Source: Terfezia claveryi (lineage: Eukaryota; Ascomycota; Pezizomycetes; Pezizales; Pezizaceae). Taken from it: DNA of 64,000 bases. The translations under genes and the position numbers were made by a program. The notes under the pieces were generated by a model. It ran no database searches. It was given only the letters and a program-made list of their open reading frames with translations, and was not told the DNA's origin. Shown one piece after another: positions 56,162 to 64,000 of this stretch. The stretch spans positions 1 through 64,000 of the forward strand of contig WHUX01000083.1 in the NCBI GenBank assembly GCA_015179025.1, given 5' to 3'. Numbering within the stretch: the first letter of the stretch is position 1; each line of letters begins with the position of its first letter.

Positions 56162-59017
56162 ATGAATTTCCTCGCAAAGACAATTACCAACCTTGAGTCG
56201 AGGCTGGATAGTGTCCTCCTCGGCGAGGAGGAGCAGGTAGCCCAAAAGAAAGCCACAAGGCCGGCGGCTGAAAGGAAGAGCACCGATCGAGCCAGCGGCA
56301 GCAAAGGTACCCCACCCCCATCTCCTTCAGGCAGCCGGGGACTGACAGTGGAGCTATAGTTTCAGCTGAAGTCGCAGTTGCATCTACGGCTACTCCCAAT
56401 CGAACTGGCTCACCTGCGCCATCAATATCCCGGGCAGCAACTCCCAGTGGTGGAGGGGGGAAATTGACACTTGCTGAGAGGCTGGCTGCGGCGGCGACTA
56501 GAAGTGCCAGTCCGGGCTTGAGATCAGGAAGTCCGGCTCCAGCGGTAGAGAGTGCAAGATCTAGTATAGATCGGACTAGAGGGGGTTTGGAAGCCATACC
56601 CGTGACGCAGATAGCTATTGATAGAGCTAAGAATAGAGATAAGGATAAAGGTAAGGATAAAGAAGCACCGGTAAACGTGGATGCGGAAAGCAAATTGGAG
56701 GCTGAGGTCGTCTCAATACTGGAACCTGTGTCCACGGAGCCAATACAATTGCCTCCGGCAGTGGCGTCAACCGATGGGGTGGAAGCACCTCTATCAGTAC
56801 CTCCACCAGCACCAATAATTGCCATAACCACCCCGCCCGAACTCCCCACATCAATACCCAGCTCCCCTCAAGCTTGTATCTCCACTTTGGCACCCGTCAC
56901 CAGCTCCACTGACTATGAAGCTGTCATCTCTCAGCTGAGGTCAGACCTAGCCATCTGTGAAATTCGACGGCAAGAGGAATCTTACACTGCATCAGAACGT
57001 ATTGATGCCCTCGAATCCAAGCTCAAGATCCTAGCCTGGGAATCCGCTGATGAATCAAAACGTCGTGCAACCGTATCTCCTGCCGGTGGGCTTGAGAAGA
57101 AACTTGCAGAGAAGGAGGAGAAAATAGCCCTCCTACTGGAAGAAGGAGAAAGATTAAGCAAACTGGAGCTTAAAAACCTTACAATAATCAAGAAATTAAG
57201 GGCTAAAATCGCAGAGGATGAAAAAGCGGGGGCTAGTGTGAAAACAAAGTTAGAGAAGGCAGAGAAGGAAGTAGCTGAAGGAAAGGAGAAGCTGAAGAAG
57301 GCACAAGAGACGGAAAGGAGGTTGAATGAGCAGGTAAAAGCAAGCAGTAAACTGGAAGGTGAAGTGGAAAGGCTGAGAAAGGAGAAAAATGATAGAGATG
57401 CATTTGTAGCGGATCTGAAGTTACAGCTGGCTGCGGCTAGTGCTAGGGCCGATGGTGCCGAAAGTCGGGTTCAGACTGAAGCCCTTGAAGCAGAAAGAAA
57501 AACTACAAGGAATTTGAAGGAGCAAGTAGACAAGATTCAATCAGAGGCTACACTAATGGGAGAAAACCTTCGTCTTGAGATCGTTGACCTCAAAGCAAAA
57601 ATCGAACGAGATTCAGAGAGAGCCAAGATGACAGAGGCAGAGCTTCGATCAGAAGTAGCTGTCATGGAGACGAAAGTAGAGGTTCTCCGAGCGAGAGCGG
57701 AGGAGGTGTCAAGTGGTGCGTCTGGCGATGCCCACTCGAAGCTGCTGAGGCAGGTGGAGACACTGCAGACGCAATATGCCATTGCTAGAGAGAATTGGCA
57801 AGGGATTGAAGGAAGTTTGCTGAGTAGGGTTGCAGTGGTAGAGAGGGAAAGGGACGAATTGGCAAAGACGGAGGCCGAGGTTAGGCGGAAGGCGAGGGAG
57901 TTTGTAAGCATGCCCCTCACAAGACCCAGTGGTGTAAGCTACGCGGTGCTCACTGATTGTGCAGAATAATAAAGTCCGCCAGCTTGCGGTGGGTCTGGAG
58001 TCTGCGAACTCCCGAGTCAAAGACTTGGAAGAGGATATCGAGTCCTACCAGAAGCAAGAAGAAGCTCTCCAAAAGAAAATTACAGAACTGAATGCCTCAT
58101 CAACAGAAACTCGGTCTACATTAGAGCGCCTCAGGGAGGAGTTTTCACGTGAACTAACTCAGAAGCTAGAGGATCAGAGGATGAAATGGGAGGAGCAATT
58201 AGCTTCTTCCTCGTTAATGCGTTCCCCCTCTCCCTCTCAACAGAGGTTCCCATCACGATCAATTGGTCGATCACCAGGGATCAGTGAGAGGGATGTATAT
58301 ATCCAGCCTTTCTCTCCGCTGCAGCGGAGGGATACTTCCGCTTCGGGGTCGTTCGCGGAGCTTACTCTTGAAGGGCAGAAGCTTAAAGAAAGGCCATCCT
58401 TCAGTACACCAAACAGGGTCGACTTAACCGCCTCCCTCGGCCTACCTCAATTTGCCCAGAACCATGGCAACTCCTCACGCACGTCCTTGGTAATTGGTGA
58501 TGAAGATGAAGATTACTTTATCAACAACCAGCCCAATGATAACCTTGTCCCTAATAACAACCGCCCCTCTAGCGGCAATCTCGCCCAAGGGACATTATTC
58601 CACCCCCCTGTTTCACCGCTCGTGTCAAATTTCCGCAATGCTTCACACGCACAGGATATGGCTTCTGTGTCAACAGTGGCAGCTGGGCCGTCAGTCCAAC
58701 TTGTGGAAAGAATGTCATCTTCGATTCGTCGACTCGAGACGGAGATGGCTGCTTCGAGAGACGAGCTTACCCGGACACTGGCCCAGCGCGATGAAGCTCG
58801 TGTGGAGATTGTAAAACTGATGCGGGAGATTGAAGCGAAGAGAGAATTGGAGGTCAGAGTCGAAACTCTAGAAGGAGAGAAAGAGGCGTTGGATACTAGG
58901 TTCCAGGCGGCGCTGGAGACGTTGGGGGAGAAGATAGAGAGGGTGGATGAGTTAGAGGAGATGGTAGAGGAGTTGAAGAGGGTTTATAGAGAGTTGGTTG
59001 TTAGGAGCAGTGGATAG
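56162..59017 (+). CDS. TMF1/Sgm1-like Golgi coiled-coil protein
   Basis: A golgin-type tether homologous to TATA element modulatory factor (TMF1; yeast Sgm1), which binds Rab6/Ypt6 at the Golgi through its C-terminus. Three exons: 56162-56306, 56360-57903 and 57965-59017, giving 913 residues. The N-terminus MNFLAKTITNLESRLDSVLL is an amphipathic opening typical of the family. A Ser/Pro/Ala-rich linker follows. Heptad-rich coiled coil runs from about residue 220 to 560. A Ser/Pro-rich linker comes next, and the last 120 residues (from SVQLVERMSSSIRRLETEM to VEELKRVYRELV) match the Rab6-binding domain. The start is ATG at 56162; the frame opens slightly earlier without an ATG. Intron 2 (61 nt) has a CTCACTGAT branch region. 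Confidence 0.92.
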
Positions 59018-60058
59018 ATGAGCGAGTGAAGGGGATTATTGGTTGTGTGAATGTTTTCTGAAGAAGAGGGGTACGGGTCCATTTCATGTTAATGGTCTTT
59101 GAGCGTGTTTATTTGGTAGCCCTTGCGATGATATCAGAAGTTCTGGGTTGGGTATTTAGATTCCTATATTTTATGTAGATGTAAATGATTGCTATAATTA
59201 ATTACTTCGTGACGGTAGGTAGGATATGTAGTGAAGACGTTAGGACAAAAGATATAGGCGCAGGCACTGAATGTACTGCACTCGGAAATATGTACACCAC
59301 TTAAAGAATACTTAAAAGATCCCCACACATTAAAGCTTGCAATTCAACTACAACTACTCTAATTGAGATTGAGAATGGATATTTGGAACCTGATCGATGT
59401 TTGCTCAATTGGTGGCCTTTTTTGCATATTGTGGTAAATATCACTGTCAAGGTGAGAATGGGGACTGGGTGCGACTTGGCTCTGTTTTTCTGCAACCAGG
59501 AGATACGTCCTGATTCGGTAGTCACTGCCTGTTATAGTATAGTTAGTTACAGTTCGATTGGGCCAATAGGAGTATCGTGCATCTCTGAACAATTAAATTC
59601 AATTACATCCTTCTAATCTAACCCGCAGCTCTCTTTCTTGGAGTTAAAGTTTGATCTCCGGTTCTGAACTGCAAGTGTAGCTAAGTGTAGCGGCGCAACG
59701 GGTACAAAAATGTGAGTCTCAACAAGCTTAAGAAATAATAAGCATAAAGCATGCTTAAGTATCCAGACTGAGGTATTTCCAGCAGCGAGCGAGGGCGGTC
59801 TACAGAGAACGATACATATAGGAACGTTTCCAGCCTTGAACTCTATGAATATTCTATGCTGACCTAGATAGGTATGCGTGAAGGTTTAAACTGTAATCTG
59901 GCGGTTATTATCGGCGGGGCAAGCGTGGATCATGCGGGATTCATATGTTAAGGAAGCCCATACGTCAATATCGAAGCATTTATATTAGAGTAAGAGGTCC
60001 AAGCCTACCCTCAGTCTCAGAAAGAGGAACACCAAAGTACCCCCTGATCCTAGTCAAA
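59018..60058. other. Intergenic region, no gene seen
   Basis: No coding signal. It holds the 3' end of the golgin gene and the promoter of the next gene. GCATAAAGCATGCTTAAG near 59740-59760 is a short palindromic word. Confidence 0.4.
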
Positions 60059-61270
60059 ATGGCCACCAGTTTCTATACGTATGCCCTACAAAGAGCTGTC
60101 CTGAGTCCTAGTGGGAAAGTGCCGTCAAGGATAAGCTCTCGGGCGCTCTGTCGTGCCAGCTCCAGCTCCACTCTGGCGCGAGAAAAATACAAACCAACCA
60201 TTGCAGACCCAGAGACACATACAATGGGACACTCCCTGGAGAGATATTTGCAGATCAAGGTTCACCCCGAAGCTGTCCACAAAGAAAAGGTCTGGGAGGA
60301 GATTCTCGTGCATGGGCTCCACTCACGCTGGGGCTCCTCGAAGATATCTCCACTCGAGAAGAAGGATAAACCATTCAACTGGCAAAGACCCACTGCTCGA
60401 ATGGACGGCGATTCAAGGAAATTAGCCCTTCAGTGCTTTCCGGGAGTCGATTATGTGAAGCACTATGCGTCCATTGTTGCAACTTATCTCAGTTTGAGGG
60501 GGGGAGATCCCGGGTCAGTTTCGTATACTATACCAACCACCGAGGAGTGTATATCTCCCATACTTCTCTCGAATCTACGGGAAATGGGGCCTGTGGATGT
60601 TGTGGTCATGGGATATGTGCATGCATTGGATCAGTTCATCAGACCAAATGTATGGCAATATGGGATGCATAGCAATAATCCCAAAGGCGAGCTCTTCGGG
60701 TGGCAGATTGTGACAGTTCCAGCCAGCGGTAGGAAAGTGGCCTTTCTCGGGTGCAGAGTGAGCTTCTGGGGAGATATATCAGGCTATATTGTTAGACTCC
60801 TGAAGACCCTAAACAAAGCAAATGAAGTCATATATGTGGGTAAACTGGGAAGCCTAGACCCAGCCCATATTCCAAACATGTTTATCGCCACGGGGAGTTC
60901 AAGCCAGTTGGGCGGTCTAGGGGCTATACGGTGGCAAAATGTGTTGGAGCCTTTTGTGGAAGACTCCCCGAGAGTTGTCTATGGTGAGCATCACACAATT
61001 CCATCTGTACTGGACGAGACAAAAGAGTGGTTCGAGGCGAAACGGGAAAAGTACAGTTTTGTGGATCCAGAAATTGGCCATATAGCTTCAGCTGCCGTGG
61101 AGAGCGGTATGAAATTTGGATATTTGCATATTATTTCGGATAATTTGGGCCGAAAATATGAATTTGATTTGTCAAATGAAAGGAAAAAAGGAGTATTGAA
61201 TGCGCGAACAGATATGATTCGAGAGATACAAAGGATATTGTTGAAATACTTTGAGAGCAGAGAAGAATAG
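60059..61270 (+). CDS. Nucleoside-phosphorylase-like protein, probably mitochondrial
   Basis: A single exon of 403 residues from the Met at 60059 (context AAAATGGCC). An in-frame ATG at 59945 would add 38 residues. The first 40 residues (MATSFYTYALQRAVLSPSGK and following, rich in Ser and Arg, no acids) look like a mitochondrial presequence. The C-terminal half resembles the purine/uridine phosphorylase fold: VIYVGKLGSLDPAHIPNMFI, then the characteristic late Glu-containing helix IGHIASAAVESGMKFGYLHI followed by ISDN. The middle (VVVMGYVHALDQFIRPN) fits no family I know. It may act on a nucleoside or nucleotide, but the substrate and even activity are inference. It converges on a dUTPase/dCTP-deaminase-fold gene 59 bp away. 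Confidence 0.7.
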   Translation: MATSFYTYALQRAVLSPSGKVPSRISSRALCRASSSSTLAREKYKPTIADPETHTMGHSLERYLQIKVHPEAVHKEKVWEEILVHGLHSRWGSSKISPLEKKDKPFNWQRPTARMDGDSRKLALQCFPGVDYVKHYASIVATYLSLRGGDPGSVSYTIPTTEECISPILLSNLREMGPVDVVVMGYVHALDQFIRPNVWQYGMHSNNPKGELFGWQIVTVPASGRKVAFLGCRVSFWGDISGYIVRLLKTLNKANEVIYVGKLGSLDPAHIPNMFIATGSSSQLGGLGAIRWQNVLEPFVEDSPRVVYGEHHTIPSVLDETKEWFEAKREKYSFVDPEIGHIASAAVESGMKFGYLHIISDNLGRKYEFDLSNERKKGVLNARTDMIREIQRILLKYFESREE

Positions 61271-61329
61271 GAGAAATCTTGCTGTACGGGGAAGGGAAGT
61301 TTTCCTTGCGGCAGCTGCAGATATAGGTT

Positions 61330-61848
61330 TTACATTTTCGTTTTTCCTTGGTATACCCCGCTGTATCCTTCCACTGGCTCGCTCATTTTGTGATTAACAA
61401 ACTGTGCCAACCTCGCTCCCTGATGTAAAACAATCCCATGGGGATTCAGAACCATTAATAACGCCCCCATTGCCCCGTGATACCCACTATCCATGACACC
61501 AGCCGAAACCAAAGCACCTGAACGAAACAACGTGCTCCTCACAAACACCTGCCCCATCTCGTCCAATGGCATCTCCACTGTTTCGTTGAACTCCACAAGA
61601 TATGAACTTTGCTTTAGATGAACTGCCATGCATGTTTCCCCGTTTGGTAATTTTGTTTCAGTGAATGGAATGAGCGAGGTGTGGGCAGTTTTACGGTGCT
61701 GGTTGGAGAAGTCGATGGTGCCGGGAGAGGTCCATTCGAGAACATGCCGGAGAGTGAGGTCGACTCCGCAGGGCTGGGACTGGAGAATGGGGTGCTGGAG
61801 GTTTTGAACAATTCGGCGGGTGAGTATGGATACTCCGGGCACGATCAT
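61330..61848 (-). CDS. dUTPase/dCTP deaminase-fold protein
   Basis: A single exon of 172 residues, the usual size for this fold. The motifs are SQPCGVDLTLRHV (motif 1 region), RSTLFRSGALVSAGVMDSGYHG (motifs 2-3, with the Asp and Tyr of dUTPase motif 3), LLMVLNPHG, ARLAQFV, and the C-terminal YSGVYQGKTKM, similar to the ends of dCTP deaminases. The Glu expected after motif 3 in dCTP deaminases does not align (it reads ALLMVLN), so hydrolysis of dUTP or another role is likelier than deamination. Such enzymes clear dUTP or supply dUMP. It is convergent with the phosphorylase-like gene. Confidence 0.85.
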   Translation of the reverse strand: MIVPGVSILTRRIVQNLQHPILQSQPCGVDLTLRHVLEWTSPGTIDFSNQHRKTAHTSLIPFTETKLPNGETCMAVHLKQSSYLVEFNETVEMPLDEMGQVFVRSTLFRSGALVSAGVMDSGYHGAMGALLMVLNPHGIVLHQGARLAQFVNHKMSEPVEGYSGVYQGKTKM

Positions 61849-62970
61849 CTCTCTATGAAATGTGAGATGGTCTCCTCAGTTTCAAATTCCAATAGCCAGA
61901 ACATACAGTACCTGAGAAATACTATCACGTACTTCTTTTTTTATAGGTTTGATGAATGCTGGGACTTTAGGTAGCTTTTATGTGGGTCGAGTAAGAGGTT
62001 ATACCGTTATGTCCATATATAATGCATTCTCGTGACTTTGAATACTAGGGCTAGTTTGCAAACTTAAAATGCCTAATCACGTGATGAAACAACTTCAGGT
62101 GACTGCGATGCTTTTATCGCTTTTTCCAAAGTACAGCTATCAAACGTCATACATAAATGTTTATGAACAAAAAACGTTGAGGGCAAATCACGAGTACTGG
62201 GGTACTTACTTTCATCAGTGAATGAAAAAAAACCAACAAAGTTTTTTTTTGAAGTAAAGAACTAGAAGCAGTCAACAAGTAAGGTTGAGTAGAGGGTTAA
62301 TATAGCAATCACTAATAGAAACCATTCTACTTTGAAAGCGCGGCTAGGTATGGTAGCTCCCTTAGACTAGCTAGTTCAGATAACTTGTTAATTGTGATAA
62401 CTGGGGTAACTAGAACCTCGACTGGCGTATACCTTGTTGGAAGTACTCGGTAAACACATAAGCTCATACATGTGAAGCATGTGCTTGGGGGAAATAGAGT
62501 GTATATATACATGATATCTTCTTCTTCACATGGACGTAAAGCAAGACAGACAAGCAAGACAGACAAGCAAGCAATACGATCTCTACATATCACACACACC
62601 TAAAAACCTGCGCACAACGTACCTATGTCCAGAGAGAAATTGACGTGACTTCTCAACGGACAACCGCACGGGCGCGGACGTCTTCTAGAGTATTTTATAA
62701 TAGAATGCTATATGCTCCATATTCGAGATCTTGAGATGGGGGTAGTACCCCATATGAGACACGCAGACACCCACCGAAGACTATAAAAAATGTACCCATC
62801 ACACTTCGCGTCCTTGAGATATGCTAAATACAACACAATAAATTAGACAAGTGCTAGGAAATCAGTTAAACTGCTTAGAACGCCCTTATCATAATGCCAA
62901 ATATATGCTGCAGATGCCAGATACCAGGAATAAAGAATTATCGCAGACCCGAACAAGAAAATGTAACGAC
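61849..62970. other. Intergenic region, no gene seen
   Basis: No gene. AGACAAGCAAGACAGACAAGCAAG near 62548-62572 is a small direct repeat. A TATATATAC box lies near 62512. It includes the 3' flank of the OTU gene. Confidence 0.4.
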
Positions 62971-64000
62971 CTATATATACAGCTCCCTAATGGCACTTTC
63001 AATACCATTAGTAGAACCTGACGCAATCACAGTCTTAGAACCACCTATAGACCCCCCAGCGCCCTTCTTCCGCTTCCGTTCTGCAGCCTCGGCTTTCTGC
63101 CGTTCTTTGCGCTCTCGGGCGATTTCTCGCTTAGTTTTGCCTTTTGATGGTGCTTGGGAAGAAGTATGTTTCGAGGGGGTAGTATTGTCTGTGGGGGAGG
63201 TGGTGGAAGCTTTCCCCTTCTTCCGAGGATGGCTCTTTGGATCTTTCTGGTGGACTTTCTTTGGTGGTGTAGGGGGCTGTGTTTGCAATTTATCTTCCAC
63301 TGGAACGCCAACTTCATTTATTTTTGAGGCCTCCACTTGTTCATTTTGCCTCCCTTCTCCACCCACCGCCCCATCACCATCACCATCACCATCACCATCA
63401 CCATCACCATCACCATCACCATCACCATTCCCATTCCCATCACCATCACTATCAGGTCCCATCTCCTTATCCAGCATCCTCCCCACAGCTTCATTAATAT
63501 CCCCCTTACAATCCTCCAGGGCCTTTGCCACCTCCTCCTCCGTAGCCAAAAACGGCAAACTCCTCATCACCGTACTCACCATCCACTGCAGCGCATACTT
63601 CCCACCTCCCTGCTTCTTCCCCCCTCCCACTGCCACCGCAGCTTCCGGTGTCAACACCGGCTTCACCTCCGGCAATCCCGTATGTGGCCCCGAGATATTC
63701 CTAATCGAGCTATAATGCTCCCAAGTATGATATGCAATATGCACCATCTTCCCCTCACACCCATCACCAGTAACCACATAGGCAAACTCCCTCTGATAAA
63801 TCTTCACATGCATACCAAATTCCCTTGCAAACGCACAAATCTCGATATTATCCCCATAAACTCCCTGCTGGCTCATTCTCTTCACATGCTGCTCGAACGC
63901 AGCATCGATCGCGGATTCACTTGTAGGTACGTATTCGGACTTGCCTTTTGATTTTTTTCGTGCGGGGGAACGGAGAGGAAGAGCTTGAAGTAGGAGGAGT
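62971..64000 (-). CDS. OTU-family deubiquitinase (OTUD3-like), partial at right edge
   Basis: An ovarian-tumour-type cysteine protease that removes ubiquitin. The frame is open from the window edge (64000) to the stop at 62971. An internal Met lies at 63885, but coding sequence clearly continues upstream (KSKGKSEYVPTSESAIDAAF, then EQHVKRM), so the true start and the catalytic Asp/Cys block are outside. Visible are the second half of the OTU domain, GVYGDNIEICAFAREFGMHVKIYQ, and the catalytic His region HIAYHTWEHYSSIRN. A UBA/CUE-like helix region with ATEEEVAKALEDCKGDINEAVGRML follows, then a Gly-Asp repeat, and a Lys/Arg-rich tail (KREIARERKERQKAEAAERKRKK). The order OTU, UBA-like, basic tail fits OTUD3-type proteins. 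Confidence 0.88.
   Translation of the reverse strand, partial: LLLLQALPLRSPARKKSKGKSEYVPTSESAIDAAFEQHVKRMSQQGVYGDNIEICAFAREFGMHVKIYQREFAYVVTGDGCEGKMVHIAYHTWEHYSSIRNISGPHTGLPEVKPVLTPEAAVAVGGGKKQGGGKYALQWMVSTVMRSLPFLATEEEVAKALEDCKGDINEAVGRMLDKEMGPDSDGDGNGNGDGDGDGDGDGDGDGDGDGAVGGEGRQNEQVEASKINEVGVPVEDKLQTQPPTPPKKVHQKDPKSHPRKKGKASTTSPTDNTTPSKHTSSQAPSKGKTKREIARERKERQKAEAAERKRKKGAGGSIGGSKTVIASGSTNGIESAIRELYI
63371..63452. repeat. (ATCACC)n repeat coding for Gly-Asp
   Basis: A hexamer repeat, CCATCA/CCATTC, of about 13 units. On the minus strand it is GATGGT repeated, coding for alternating Gly-Asp in the OTU protein. Units are multiples of six, so length changes would keep frame. Confidence 0.92.

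Noticed and set aside
62894..63951. Plus-strand frames (Ser/Pro- and Thr/Ile-rich) opposite the OTU gene
   Set aside because: They are antisense shadows of the OTU coding sequence and its hexamer repeat.

Overview
The window looks like nuclear DNA of a filamentous ascomycete (Pezizomycotina). It has protein genes with short introns (about 45-100 nt) carrying GTAAGT/GTATGT-type donors, CTAAC/CTGAC-like branch sites and YAG acceptors. It also has fungal gene families (Rsc7/Swp82, Noc1/Mak21, an Aim10-like mitochondrial prolyl-tRNA synthetase, a fungal TMF/Sgm1 golgin), and LTR retrotransposons whose damage is almost all C:G to T:A. A repeat-rich Pezizomycetes genome (truffle or morel type) would fit, but that is inference. 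I saw no tRNA, rRNA or CRISPR array.

Region 1 (1-15804) is a nest of LTR retrotransposons. It holds a copia pol relic (184-3303) followed by its 3' LTR (3318-3890), a second decayed reading frame (3931-4405), and an inverted copy of the copia LTR (6954-7519). It also holds two copies of a small non-coding LTR element: A (5277-6948, TSD GTTAG) and B (8757-10358, TSD CTTGT, apparently identical LTRs). A full-length Ty3/gypsy chromovirus lies on the minus strand (7890-15799, 553-bp LTRs, TSD ACAGT), and element B sits inside its chromodomain. Copia pol and chromovirus pol are each continuous in one frame and broken mainly by in-frame stops, as expected from repeat-induced point mutation (RIP) or methylation and deamination.

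Region 2 (16290-31117) is a gene-rich block. It contains delta-1-pyrroline-5-carboxylate dehydrogenase (+), mitochondrial prolyl-tRNA synthetase (-), a Noc1/Mak21 ribosome-biogenesis factor (+), a HAD sugar-phosphate phosphatase (+) and a homeobox transcription factor (+). I rebuilt the exon structure of each from reading-frame phase.

Region 3 (31118-52910) is sparse. It holds an Rsc7/Swp82 chromatin-remodelling subunit (-, 35315-37547), an unprocessed pseudogene of the exosome nuclease Dis3/Rrp44 (41690-43978), two facing relics of a second chromovirus subfamily, a possible tiny coiled-coil gene, a perfect 84-bp inverted repeat (32598-32849), and several copies of a very short terminal-inverted-repeat sequence.

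Region 4 (52911-64000) has a small cysteine-rich protein (+), a TMF/Sgm1-like Golgi coiled-coil protein (+), a nucleoside-phosphorylase-like protein (+), a dUTPase/dCTP-deaminase-fold protein (-), and an OTU deubiquitinase that runs off the right edge (-).

I did not find a convincing new multi-gene system. The least explained items are the 84-84-84 foldback, the mini-inverted-repeat family, the two non-coding LTR elements of very different age, and the open coding-like stretch at 44104-44562.
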